From: SVQP01 sp045658965
GTDB lineage: Bacteria; Bacillota; Clostridia; Oscillospirales; CAG-272
DNA: 64,000 nucleotides
Assembly: GCA_045658965.1 (NCBI GenBank)
Contig: JAZOVZ010000099.1
Span: 1-64,000 of the forward strand
Direction of reading: 5' to 3'
The notes under the pieces: model-generated
Told to the model about the DNA's origin: nothing
Seen by the model: only the letters and a program-made list of their open reading frames with translations
The model's database searches: none
Translations under genes and position numbers: made by a program
Part shown: one piece after another, positions 16,961-25,713 of the stretch
Layout of the letters: each line of letters starts with the position of its first letter
How positions within the stretch are numbered: position 1 is the stretch's first letter

Positions 16961-18427
16961 TCAATAATCGTAGCCGTAAGCCTCGTAGATTTCCTTGAGA
17001 AGCTTCTTGGTCTGCTTTTCATCCTTGGTGATGTTCTTGATGATAGAGGGGCTCTTGCTGTTGAGCGAGGTCTGCACGATAGACGAGCAAGCCAGCGACT
17101 TGTGGTGGAAGTGAGTATAACCAAAGTCAAATACCTTGTTACGGATGATCACGTCAACCATCTCAGCGGACTCGGGGTCACGCGCGGTCTTGGACTTTGC
17201 AACCTTTTCGTACAGAGTCTCGGTAACCATGTAGTAAGAGGAAGAGGACAGAACCTCCATCATATAGCCTGCCATATCCAGGTTTTCATCGGAAACGCTC
17301 TTGGGAATGATGGCAACGCAAGCAGAACCGTTTACAAAGCTCAGGTAATCTTCCTGATCCTCGTCATACTTGGGCTGAGGCAGAAGACCGAAATCGTCCT
17401 CCATGTCCTTCAGACCGATCGCGCCGGACAGGTAACTTGCGAACAGCAGGGCTCTGCCGGCCTTAAATACGTTTGCGGGTTCACCGGGCATACCGGGGTT
17501 TGCAAGATATTCCTGCACGGTTACGTGGAAGGACTGCTGGGTAACGACCAGCTCATAGATCTTGTCGTAAACCGTCTGCAGTCTGTCGGTGTTTGCCTCG
17601 TATACGGGCAGGTGATCCTCGTCAAAGGAGAACATGGTGCAGCCTGCGCCGAAGAAGAAGTTGTAGTCACAGTCAAGCGACCAACCTACAAGACCGTAGA
17701 AGTCGTCCTGATATGCAACCTTACCGTCACCGTTAAGGTCCTTGGTCTGATCCTTGGTCAGAAGCAGCATATCGTCAAGGGTCCAAGTGCCCTGTCTTGC
17801 ATCTTCGTAAGGATACTCCAGACCGTATTCATCAAACAGATTCTTGTTGAAAATGACTGCAGCGGTAATGGTGTTGGTGCTGGGCAGCAGGTCTCCGCAC
17901 ACCATCAGCATGCTGTCACCGATCATAAAGCCGTTCTTGCAGTCCTGGTCCCACCAAGGCTGGTCAAAGTTCACGTGCTCCAGGTCGTTGAGCTTATAGA
18001 GGTTGTTGCCAAGCGCCAGGTTGGTTGCAGCATCAACCATGTGCTGGAAAACGATGTGGTATTCACCGGTGCCTGCGGTAACGTCGGTCTTAACGTCCTG
18101 ACCGAGGGTGATGTAGTCCTCCACGTGCAAGCCGTTGATCTCAATGCCATAGTAGCTTTCGATCATGTCGTTTCTTCTGTAAACAGCGTCCTCAAGCGGG
18201 TCGGTGGAGTTTTCCTCGGGACCGATATTGGTGGCACTATTACTGAGAATGACAAGCTCCTTGCCCTTGTAAGCATCCGAAAATGCAAGGTCGGGGCTGA
18301 CCCAGTGAGACTCTTCCTCGGATACACCCTCGGAGGAATTCTCGTCCTGGTTTGCGTCAACGCAAGAAGCCAGCATAGCGATCATCATAACGCCGCACAA
18401 AAGCAGAACTAAAAGCTTTTTGTACAT
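16961..18427 (-). CDS. Extracellular solute-binding lipoprotein (paralogue pair, copy A)
   Basis: 488 residues. Lipobox Cys about 22 (MLASC). It is strongly similar along its whole length to the next gene upstream (18581): both have STDPLEDAVYRR, DVTAGTGEYHIV, DQDCK-GF-IGD, VCGDLLPS, KDLNGDG-VAY-DDF, DEDHLPV, ARDPESAEMVD and end AYGYD. The fold is a family 1 solute-binding protein; DLNGDGKVAYQDDF is a calcium-loop-like insert. No transporter permease adjoins. It is monocistronic, with a consensus promoter and a terminator. Confidence 0.85.
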   Translation of the reverse strand: MYKKLLVLLLCGVMMIAMLASCVDANQDENSSEGVSEEESHWVSPDLAFSDAYKGKELVILSNSATNIGPEENSTDPLEDAVYRRNDMIESYYGIEINGLHVEDYITLGQDVKTDVTAGTGEYHIVFQHMVDAATNLALGNNLYKLNDLEHVNFDQPWWDQDCKNGFMIGDSMLMVCGDLLPSTNTITAAVIFNKNLFDEYGLEYPYEDARQGTWTLDDMLLLTKDQTKDLNGDGKVAYQDDFYGLVGWSLDCDYNFFFGAGCTMFSFDEDHLPVYEANTDRLQTVYDKIYELVVTQQSFHVTVQEYLANPGMPGEPANVFKAGRALLFASYLSGAIGLKDMEDDFGLLPQPKYDEDQEDYLSFVNGSACVAIIPKSVSDENLDMAGYMMEVLSSSSYYMVTETLYEKVAKSKTARDPESAEMVDVIIRNKVFDFGYTHFHHKSLACSSIVQTSLNSKSPSIIKNITKDEKQTKKLLKEIYEAYGYDY

Positions 18428-18469
18428 AAGTATGTCCTTCTTTCTTATAAATATTTTTATACAAGTAAT

Positions 18470-18498
18470 ATTGTACCATAAAAACCATTGGTTGTCAA
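18470..18498 (-). promoter_or_regulatory. SigA promoter of the solute-binding protein at 16961
   Basis: Minus strand TTGACA (18498-18493), 17-bp spacer, TACAAT (18475-18470). Near-consensus, so strong expression is expected. Confidence 0.9.
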
Positions 18499-18537
18499 GA
18501 CAAAGTTTCGGGGGCTATTTTGTGCAACTTGCACGAT

Positions 18538-18570
18538 AAAAAGGAATCCCCTGTAAACAAGGGATTCCTT
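18538..18570 (-). terminator. Intrinsic terminator
   Basis: AAGGAATCCC pairs with GGGATTCCTT around TGTAAACA-like loop bases, followed on the minus strand by five T. It ends the gene at 18581. Confidence 0.9.
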
Positions 18571-18580
18571 GATGGATCGA

Positions 18581-20065
18581 TCAATCGTAGCCGTAAGCCT
18601 TGAGGATCTTTTTCAGCTCGGTTCTGGTTCTGCGCTCGGAGGTGTTGATGTCCTTGACGATAGAGGTCTGATTTGCCTGCAGCGCGGTCTGCGCAATGTT
18701 AAAGCACGGGAAATCCTGACCGGAGAAATGCGCATAACCGAAATCAAATACCTTGTGACGGATGATGATATCCACCATCTCGGCAGACTCGGGGTCACGC
18801 GCGTTCTTGGACTTGGCAACCACGTCGTACAGCGTATCGGTCACCATATTGTAGGACGCAGAGGTCAGTGCCTCCAGCATATATCCCGCGATTGCGAGAT
18901 TTTCCTCGGAGAGGCTGGAAGGTACGCACGCCATGCTCGCGCTGCCGTTGACAAAGCCGAGATAATCCGCCTGCTTTTCGTCATACTTGGGGTTGGGCAG
19001 GACGCCGTAGTCGTCCACCATGTCACGCAGGCTGGTTGCCGTTGCAAGATAGGTCGGGAAGAACAGTGCTCTGCCGTCGCGGAACACGTCAATTGTCGCG
19101 GTATACATAGAGGGATCCTTATCGTACTGTGCCCAGGTAACGTGGAAGGAGTTCTGCGTGATGATCAGCTTGTAGATCTTATCGTAGATCTCCTGCAGTC
19201 TGTCGGTGTTGGGATCAAATACGGGCAGGTGATCCTCGTCATAGGAGAACATGGTTGCGCCGGTGCCGAAGTACAGGTTGAAATCTGCGTCCGCAGCCCA
19301 TGCGGTCACGCCGAAAAAGTCGTCGGTATAAGCGACCCTACCGTCACCGTTGAGGTCCTTGGTCTGATCCTTGGTCATGTCCAGCATATCGTCCAGCGTC
19401 CAGGTTCCTTCTCTTGCGTCGTCATAGGGGAATTCCCAGCCGTTTTCTTCAAACTGGTTTTTGTTGAACAAAACAGCTGCAGTGATCAGCATAGCGGAGG
19501 GCAGCAGGTCGCCGCACACCATCATCATGTTGTCGCCGATCACAAAACCCTTCTTGCAGTCCTGGTCCCACCATTCCTTATCGAAGTTCACGTAATCAAG
19601 GTCGGTCAGATTGTACAGATATCCGCCGGGAGCAAGCGCGCGCGCTGCGTCGATCATGTGCTGGTATACGATGTGATACTCACCCGTGCCCGCGGTCACG
19701 TCGTTTTTGACAGCGGTAGAGATCAGGTTATAGTCGGACTGGTAAGCGCAGTTGAACTCAATGCCCAGCTCGTTTTCCAGCTTGTCGTCACGTCTGTAAA
19801 CCGCATCCTCCAGCGGGTCGGTGGAGCTTTCCTCGGGAGCGATGTCATACTGGTTGTAGGACAGGATGACCACCTCAACGTCCCCCAGATTGAGGTCAAC
19901 CTTGTCGAGCTTGAGATCGGGGTTCATCCAGTAGCTCTCTTCCTCTACGACGGAGCCGTTTTCATCGGTTTCGGTACTGCCCTGCTGCGCAGGATCATCT
20001 ACACAGCCTGCAAAGCAAGCAAGCAGCATCCCTACAAGCAGTAGCCATACGGTCAGCTTTTTCAT
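18581..20065 (-). CDS. Extracellular solute-binding lipoprotein (paralogue pair, copy B)
   Basis: 494 residues from the ATG at 20065; an upstream TTG (20071) is in frame but AGAGGA fits the ATG. Lipobox Cys about 21 (CFAGC). It is a close paralogue of the gene at 16961, sharing the same ordered blocks including TAGTGEYHIVYQHMIDAA and DQTKDLNGDGRVAYTDDFFG. The two presumably arose by tandem duplication; the third gene (15269) is more distant. Own promoter and terminator. Ligand unknown; large sugars are usual for this family but are not shown by the sequence. Confidence 0.85.
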   Translation of the reverse strand: MKKLTVWLLLVGMLLACFAGCVDDPAQQGSTETDENGSVVEEESYWMNPDLKLDKVDLNLGDVEVVILSYNQYDIAPEESSTDPLEDAVYRRDDKLENELGIEFNCAYQSDYNLISTAVKNDVTAGTGEYHIVYQHMIDAARALAPGGYLYNLTDLDYVNFDKEWWDQDCKKGFVIGDNMMMVCGDLLPSAMLITAAVLFNKNQFEENGWEFPYDDAREGTWTLDDMLDMTKDQTKDLNGDGRVAYTDDFFGVTAWAADADFNLYFGTGATMFSYDEDHLPVFDPNTDRLQEIYDKIYKLIITQNSFHVTWAQYDKDPSMYTATIDVFRDGRALFFPTYLATATSLRDMVDDYGVLPNPKYDEKQADYLGFVNGSASMACVPSSLSEENLAIAGYMLEALTSASYNMVTDTLYDVVAKSKNARDPESAEMVDIIIRHKVFDFGYAHFSGQDFPCFNIAQTALQANQTSIVKDINTSERRTRTELKKILKAYGYD

Positions 20066-20109
20066 AGTCAATTTCCTCTTTCGTGATGATTTTGAAAATA
20101 TTTCATATT

Positions 20110-20138
20110 ATTTTACCACATAAACGCGCGCGTGTCAA
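20110..20138 (-). promoter_or_regulatory. SigA promoter of the solute-binding protein at 18581
   Basis: Minus strand TTGACA (20138-20133), 17-bp spacer, TAAAAT (20115-20110), 45 bp before the ATG. Confidence 0.9.
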
Positions 20139-20152
20139 GAGATTTGCGCATC

Positions 20153-20176
20153 AAAAAGGGCGACCGAAGCCGCCCT
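20153..20176 (-). terminator. Intrinsic terminator of the three-paralogue operon
   Basis: Minus strand AGGGCG and CGCCCT pair around a short loop, followed by four T. It lies 6 bp beyond the stop of the gene at 20182. Confidence 0.8.
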
Positions 20177-20181
20177 GTCAT

Positions 20182-21738
20182 TTATTCAGTTGTTGTGTCT
20201 GTGGTTTGCTCGGGCGCAGACTCCGCTTGTTTCTTTTTGCGTTTTTTGGCATGTTTGACCAGTATGACGATCAGCACCACGATCGACGCAGTAGAAATAC
20301 CGATCACCGCAAGCACGAACAGCACACCTATGACAATGAGGCCGATCACCGCAAGCATGAACAGCGCGCCTATAACGATGAAGCCGATTGCCAAGTACGT
20401 GTACGCCGTGACCACGCGTTCGGGGTTTTCCACCTCGCACAAGGTAAAGATCAGATCCTCGTCGGGCAAGCCGTCCAAGTGAATCTTGTATCCCGCGTCG
20501 GTCTTTGTCCACTCCTTTGGTGCAATGCTGTACTCTCCCTTGCGCTCCTTGACCATGACGTAGGGCGTGTTGATATAGATATCCAGCGTGCCGAACTCGG
20601 TCCATGTTGAAGCGGGCGTCAAAAAATACTCATAGGCATAAGTAGGCTGATCATATCTGCCGTTAATATGGGGATACAGAGGAGCTGTGACCGTGTTGGT
20701 CAGCCGCTCGCCGGGTGCGAGCGTGATCTCGTACGCATACCATTGCAATAGATGCTCCGAAACATCCCAATTGACACCGCCGTACAGACCGAGTGCTCTT
20801 TCAGAGTACTCGAGCTGTGCTACAACTGCATTAAACCAATCGTGCGCTGCCACACCCGACGCATGATCGTAATATTGCATGGCAAGCGCGCCAAAGGTGG
20901 TGCTGGTTTTGTCTACCACACTCATGCTGCCCTCGATCTCGGTTTCCAAAGAGCCGTTTTCATAGAACTTCCATTCCAACTCTCCAACATCCTCGCCAAA
21001 AACATACACCGTGATCTCGGCATCAGACGTGTGCACGGATGCCCAGCCCGCATGTCCGTTCTCATCCGAATGGTAGCCGCCCAGATTTTCCAACATAAAG
21101 CGCGTATGTTCAAAAGCACCGTCAAAATACGTTGCCGCACGGGCAGAGCGGTATGTCTGCTTATCCACACTTATGCGGTAGGTATAGACATGCACAGGCA
21201 GATCGTAGGTCAAAAAGCTATCCGTGCGGTAATCGTTATGCAGCTTTGCCATTTCCTCCGCGGGATCAAAGTTGTACAGATAGTGATCCCAATAGCTGTG
21301 TCGCACGGTGGTCTGTACCGCTGCACCGTTTACCTGCGCGCCGTAATTGGACGCATTATTGGGCGTGACGTATTCTCCCTTCTCGGAGTCGTAAATTTCG
21401 CCGTAATAGGGAGTGATCCCAAACGGAAATAGCAAATTTGCCGTAACCGTCATATCACTTGGATTGTAAAAAGTATATTCTGCCGTCACGCTTGCATCGT
21501 AGGCAAGATAGTCCTCGATGCTGCCGTAAAGATTGCTTGGAAACGCCCCTATATCAAAGGTCAGCGTTTCGTGCTCCACCACCAAGGGACATTCCCCTTC
21601 CGTGGTCAGCACCCCCGACGTGCTCACGCCCTCCCAATAAGATTGCGCGGAATTGGCAGATGTGGGGAGGATCGTAAGGGCGCACAGCAGTACGCATATG
21701 GCGGAAACGAAACATATTTTACGCGTTTGTTTGCTCAT
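20182..21738 (-). CDS. Membrane-anchored surface protein, third gene of paralogous trio
   Basis: 518 residues from the ATG at 21738, chosen for AGGAGG six bases upstream. The signal peptide covers about 1-30. A large ectodomain shares ordered motifs with the two genes upstream: TAEYTFYNPSDMTV, VYVFGEDVGELEW, YYDHASGVAAHDWFNAV and LAPGERLTNTVTAPLYP. The C-terminus has hydrophobic segments, a lysine-rich stop-transfer stretch (KHAKKRKKK) and a Thr/Glu tail. I know no family name. The membrane segment contains a 42-bp tandem duplication. The gene overlaps the previous one by 20 bp. Confidence 0.75.
   Translation of the reverse strand: MSKQTRKICFVSAICVLLCALTILPTSANSAQSYWEGVSTSGVLTTEGECPLVVEHETLTFDIGAFPSNLYGSIEDYLAYDASVTAEYTFYNPSDMTVTANLLFPFGITPYYGEIYDSEKGEYVTPNNASNYGAQVNGAAVQTTVRHSYWDHYLYNFDPAEEMAKLHNDYRTDSFLTYDLPVHVYTYRISVDKQTYRSARAATYFDGAFEHTRFMLENLGGYHSDENGHAGWASVHTSDAEITVYVFGEDVGELEWKFYENGSLETEIEGSMSVVDKTSTTFGALAMQYYDHASGVAAHDWFNAVVAQLEYSERALGLYGGVNWDVSEHLLQWYAYEITLAPGERLTNTVTAPLYPHINGRYDQPTYAYEYFLTPASTWTEFGTLDIYINTPYVMVKERKGEYSIAPKEWTKTDAGYKIHLDGLPDEDLIFTLCEVENPERVVTAYTYLAIGFIVIGALFMLAVIGLIVIGVLFVLAVIGISTASIVVLIVILVKHAKKRKKKQAESAPEQTTDTTTE
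20300..20383. repeat. 42-bp in-frame tandem duplication inside a membrane segment
   Basis: CCGATCACCGCAAGCA begins at 20300 and again at 20342, with near-identical following sequence. It encodes two consecutive copies of a 14-residue hydrophobic block (IVIGALFMLAVIGL and IVIGVLFVLAVIGI), which doubles the length of the C-terminal membrane region. Confidence 0.85.
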
Positions 21739-23320
21739 CGTCTTCCTCCTTCTCGTCAGTTTCGTCAGTCTCCTCATTTGCATCTTGCCCGGCAGGCACC
21801 GCTTGGCTATTTTCCTGCTTTTCGTGCTTGGCTTTCTTTTTCTTGCGCCTGCGAATCAACAGCACAATGAGAACGATAACTACCGCAATCACAATCACGG
21901 CAAGCAGCACGGGCAAGGCGTGCAGCAACAGCATTATGATCAGGATCACGACAAAGAAAAACATCATTGCCAACCCGCCAAAATCAATACTGATCCTGCC
22001 CTTGCTCGTGGAAACGACCAGATAGGGTGCATCGATCTCCCCTGTGTACTCGTATCCGTCCTCGACCTTGGAAAACTCCTTGTAATCGGGATGTGATTCC
22101 ATCTTTTTGAGTCGCAGATCGGTCACGGCGTGCACGCTGAACTGTCCGCACGCGCTCCATTGCTCTGCTGCGGGCAACGCAATCGGGTAGGTGTAGATCG
22201 GGGGCGTTTTGTAATCGTGCACAAAGGGATAGAGCGGCGACTTGACCGTCACGGTCGTGCGCGCACCGGGTTCAAGCGTCACGCCAAAGATCTGCATTGC
22301 CTGCAAGCAGCTGTCGCCCGCCAAGCCGTACTTCGTGAAATTGCAGGTGCCCTCGGTATACTCGTAATAACTATCATTCCGCGTCAGATACGCGAACGTG
22401 GCGTTGTAATAATCGACCTCGCTGCAGCCCGATGCTGCATCATAACCCATCATGCAATATTCCTCAAAGGTGATCTCCTCTTTATCTTGCAGCGTCACCT
22501 CAATCTCCATCGGCTCGCCCTTGTCGGGATACGGCTCGGTGCTTCCCTTCCAATCAAGCGCGTCAATATCCTCGCCTATGACGTAAACGGAAACGACGTC
22601 CTCACACGCAGAAATCTGCGTGCCATAATTCAAATAGGTATCAAAACGGGCATCTCCCGAGCAGATCATGCGCGTGCCCGTATATGCGGGTAGCGTTGCG
22701 CTGATGTAAGCGTTCTCATGTTCCTCCTTCGGCAAGAGCAAATACGTATATTTGTACACGGGCGTATTGCGGTAAAATATACCCTCTTCGATATAATCGT
22801 CCGACAAATACTTCACCCCGTACGCATGGGAGCGGATCGCAGCCTCCTGGGCGGTTCTCGATTGGGTGTAATCGTACGCGTTGTAGCAAAAAACGTGTCT
22901 TGTCTGCGTTTCGACCTGCTCACCGCCGATCTCAACCGTGTACTTTTCCGCATCCGCACCCGCAGGCAGCTCATGTGCATACCACGGCATGGACGCCGCT
23001 GCGTTGTGCGTCAGCAGCTCGGTATGTACGGTGTGATCGGTGGGATTATACAGCGTATAGGTGGCTGTCATTTGCCCGCCGTACGCCAAAAGCTGCTCTG
23101 CCGTTTTGTATTCCTCTAAAGGCAAGTCGCGGACATCCATGTATATCTCGGTGCTCTCTATGGCAAGCTCGGTCTTGCCGTTCATGACGTACAAGCCGCC
23201 AGCAACCGAACCGCGATACGGCTCGGCAGGGGTAAATGCAAAAACAGGCATAACGGCAAGGACGCACAGCAGTGTGCAAAGCAACACGGAAAATGCGATT
23301 CTTGGCGTTCTGTTTTTCAT
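21719..23320 (-). CDS. Membrane-anchored surface protein, second gene of paralogous trio
   Basis: 533 residues from the ATG at 23320 (AAAGGAG seven bases upstream). The signal peptide LLCVLAVMPVFAFTPAEPY is nearly the same as that of the first gene. Shared ectodomain motifs are TATYTLYNPTDHTV, VYVIGEDIDALDW, GYDAASGCSEVDYYNA and LEPGARTTVTVKSPLYP. Two C-terminal hydrophobic segments are followed by RRRKKKK and an acidic tail rich in Glu, Asp and Thr. It overlaps the first gene by 4 bp and the third by 20 bp, so the three are made in concert. Function unknown. Confidence 0.75.
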   Translation of the reverse strand: MKNRTPRIAFSVLLCTLLCVLAVMPVFAFTPAEPYRGSVAGGLYVMNGKTELAIESTEIYMDVRDLPLEEYKTAEQLLAYGGQMTATYTLYNPTDHTVHTELLTHNAAASMPWYAHELPAGADAEKYTVEIGGEQVETQTRHVFCYNAYDYTQSRTAQEAAIRSHAYGVKYLSDDYIEEGIFYRNTPVYKYTYLLLPKEEHENAYISATLPAYTGTRMICSGDARFDTYLNYGTQISACEDVVSVYVIGEDIDALDWKGSTEPYPDKGEPMEIEVTLQDKEEITFEEYCMMGYDAASGCSEVDYYNATFAYLTRNDSYYEYTEGTCNFTKYGLAGDSCLQAMQIFGVTLEPGARTTVTVKSPLYPFVHDYKTPPIYTYPIALPAAEQWSACGQFSVHAVTDLRLKKMESHPDYKEFSKVEDGYEYTGEIDAPYLVVSTSKGRISIDFGGLAMMFFFVVILIIMLLLHALPVLLAVIVIAVVIVLIVLLIRRRKKKKAKHEKQENSQAVPAGQDANEETDETDEKEEDDEQTNA

Positions 23321-24894
23321 GATTTTGCTCCTTTCTCGGTTTTCTGTTCCGTAGTTTGATTGGTTGGCGGGGCGGGTTTGCCTTTGCGCTTGCCTGACGT
23401 TATGCGTTCGCACAGCAAAATGATCAACGCGAACGCGCCACCGGGAACGCCCACAAACACAAGCATCATCAGCGCGATAGCGATATATCCCCAAATTTCG
23501 TTAACCATCATGGATAAGGTTGTGTAATTGCTTTTACTTGAAAGCGAAAAGCGTACGATGGGCACATCGGGCGAGACAGACATGGAATATCCCTGCTCGT
23601 CCTGCTCGTAATCCTCGATTTCGTGCGTGTAATAGTAGGAAACCTCAGACATATACAATGCGGTGTGGATGTGCAGATTGATCTGCCCCACACTTGCAAA
23701 CGACCCTTGCACGGGAGGCACGAAGGTCCAAGTGCCAAGAGTGCCACGCCCATTATCCGATGGCAGCTGCCACGGATATGCAAGCAGCTCCACGGTGTTC
23801 TGTACGGTAGCGTGCGGTGCTATCTCTATTTCATAGTAAAGCATAGGCTGCAGCAGCTCGCGTACGTTCCAGCCTACAGAGGTAGTGCCGATATCAGAAA
23901 CTGCGTTCGATCCTTGTATGCGCTGATCTTGCAGCATTGCCAATACCGCGCTGTACCAATCCTCGCGTGACACACCGGACACCGCGTCGTACTCCTGCAT
24001 GACAATCTCACCCAAAGTGGTTTGGGTCGTGCCCTGCATCCGCATATCGTCATCGCCGCGAATCCTGCCTACCTTCCATTCGCCGATCTCAACCTCGCCC
24101 TCTCCGATGACGTACACGTTGATGACGTCACCGTAGAAAACGTATCCTGCCAAGATTGCACAAGCTTCCCCGCTCTTTGCATCCTCTTCTACTCTGTTTC
24201 CCCACATATGCGGGATAAAGACGCACGCGCCGTCCTCTATGACCCGAACGCGACATTCCAGCATTTCCGAGCCCCCATCTTTTCTGACGTCATTGCCCGG
24301 CACGTAAGAATACACCGTCACAGGCGTGTCTTTTGCATAAGTATTGACGTCAAGATTGCCGACCGCATGCGAAAGCAGAGCTTGCATGGTGTAGTCATTT
24401 TCAAATATATTAGGCTCATACCGCGTCTGCGCCTCGGAAAGATAAGCATAGCGCACGGTGGGCGTGACCGGTTTGCCGTCCAGCGTGATGCTGTATTGCT
24501 CCAAAAGGCGCGACGCCACGCTCACGCTCTCCCACTCTGCATATTCGGGCGGTAGTGCGGCAGGCAGATACAATCCCTGTTTGACTGGCTGATCGGTGGG
24601 ATTTTCAAATACGTAGGTTGCACGCACGCGCGGTTGATATTCCAGAAACGATGCATATTGCTCTGCATCACGGAAGTCCCAATCGGGAGGCAGGCTGTCA
24701 ATCTGCCACGTCACGTCCAAGGACTTGATGGCAAGCGGGCTGTTCCCACCCGCAGGATACAGCGCAAAATGCGGCACCGCGCCATACGGATCAATGGGAG
24801 TCATGCCAAAAACAGGCATAACGGCAAGGACGCACAGCAAAAATGCCATTGCGCCTGCCGTTATGCACAGGTTTATTTTTTTGAATTTTTTCAT
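23317..24894 (-). CDS. Membrane-anchored surface protein, first gene of paralogous trio
   Basis: 525 residues; AAAGGAGG lies seven bases before the ATG. The signal peptide has LLCVLAVMPVFGMTPIDPYG. Motifs shared with the other two are RATYVFENPTDQPV, VYVIGEGEVEIGEW, EYDAVSGVSREDWYSAV and IAPHATVQNTVELLAYP. One C-terminal membrane segment (about 470-500) is followed by a basic and Thr/Pro/Gln-rich tail. No catalytic motif is evident. No clear SigA promoter precedes it, and a MITE copy lies about 100 bp upstream. It could be a surface complex made of three subunits. Confidence 0.75.
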   Translation of the reverse strand: MKKFKKINLCITAGAMAFLLCVLAVMPVFGMTPIDPYGAVPHFALYPAGGNSPLAIKSLDVTWQIDSLPPDWDFRDAEQYASFLEYQPRVRATYVFENPTDQPVKQGLYLPAALPPEYAEWESVSVASRLLEQYSITLDGKPVTPTVRYAYLSEAQTRYEPNIFENDYTMQALLSHAVGNLDVNTYAKDTPVTVYSYVPGNDVRKDGGSEMLECRVRVIEDGACVFIPHMWGNRVEEDAKSGEACAILAGYVFYGDVINVYVIGEGEVEIGEWKVGRIRGDDDMRMQGTTQTTLGEIVMQEYDAVSGVSREDWYSAVLAMLQDQRIQGSNAVSDIGTTSVGWNVRELLQPMLYYEIEIAPHATVQNTVELLAYPWQLPSDNGRGTLGTWTFVPPVQGSFASVGQINLHIHTALYMSEVSYYYTHEIEDYEQDEQGYSMSVSPDVPIVRFSLSSKSNYTTLSMMVNEIWGYIAIALMMLVFVGVPGGAFALIILLCERITSGKRKGKPAPPTNQTTEQKTEKGAKS

Positions 24895-24996
24895 AGTGAG
24901 TCCTCCTTTGTTCTGTCGGAATGCGGTCGACTTCAGGATTCACCGAATGAAGTAACCCATAGCAGACATTCAAGCGATAAGGACATGCGCTGCATA

Positions 24997-25147
24997 GGCG
25001 TCCCCCGGGGGGAAGCTGGCGCCGTAGGCGACTGAAGGGGAACGCGAAAGCTTGGGCTTGAATTGTTATATCCGAACGGGTAACCATACCGTTTAGCACG
25101 CCACTCCCCTTCAGTCGCTGCGCGCCAGCTTCCCCTCGGGGGACGCC
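24997..25147. mobile_element. MITE-like palindromic element, copy 2
   Basis: 151 bp. The ends GGCGTCCCCCGGGGGGAAGC and its near-inverse GAAGCTGG/CCAGCTTC...GGGGGACGCC enclose GGCGACTGAAGGGGA and TCCCCTTCAGTCGC. It is close in sequence to the element at 10859, including the centre (GAACGCGAAAGCTTGGG, then ACCGTTTAG). This copy is the more intact palindrome. It lies upstream of the three-paralogue operon. Confidence 0.8.
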
Positions 25148-25232
25148 TTTTGGGCGCGCAACCATATCGTTTAGTTATCCACTACAAATTAGTCGACCTT
25201 TATATTCCCATCATTCCGGTTCTATCGGGGGT

Positions 25233-25249
25233 TCTACCTATAAAGACGC
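25233..25249. repeat. 17-bp post-terminator motif, copy 2
   Basis: TCTACCTATAAAGACGC, one change from the copy at 16874. On the minus strand it follows the end of rsfS and an A/T- and GCG-rich imperfect hairpin that may terminate that operon. Confidence 0.5.
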
Positions 25250-25313
25250 AAAAACTCGCATTTCGTTTCGCGTTTTTCAAAAAACATTTGTTAATAAATT
25301 GTAAACTGTAAAA

Positions 25314-25688
25314 TCAGTTGCCGTACAGTCTGTCCAGATCGTAAAATTCTCTTGCCTCGCGGCTGAACACGTGCACGATGACATGGCTGTAGTCCAGCAC
25401 GATCCAGGAGTTATTGCCTCTGCCTTCAACTGCCTCTGCCTTGATATCTCTCTCTTCCATCTTGAACTCGACCTCGCCTGCCAAAGCCTTGACGTGGGTG
25501 GAGGAGGTACCGTTTGCCAGCACGAAATATTCCGCAATGTCGGTCTTTTCCTTGAGCTCCACGATCTTGATATCCTTGGCTCTGGTATCGTCCAAAATCT
25601 CTGCGATCGCCTCTGCCAGCTGCAGGGGGGTAGCACCGATCAGAGAGGGCTTCTTTACTTGATTTTCATTGTTCAGAATGTCTTCCAT
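25314..25688 (-). CDS. rsfS: Ribosome silencing factor RsfS
   Basis: 124 residues from the ATG at 25688 (AAAGGAA seven bases upstream); a longer frame would run into yqeK. RsfS binds ribosomal protein L14 and blocks subunit joining in starvation. The core is DIKIVELKEKTDIAEYFVLANGTSSTHVKALA, then the conserved W-IVLDY-HVIVHVF and the REFYDLDRLYGN end. It is the last gene of the run nadD-yqeK-rsfS, a conserved Firmicutes order. Confidence 0.95.
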   Translation of the reverse strand: MEDILNNENQVKKPSLIGATPLQLAEAIAEILDDTRAKDIKIVELKEKTDIAEYFVLANGTSSTHVKALAGEVEFKMEERDIKAEAVEGRGNNSWIVLDYSHVIVHVFSREAREFYDLDRLYGN

Positions 25689-25713
25689 GTGTATATTCCT
25701 TTCTATTTCTCGT

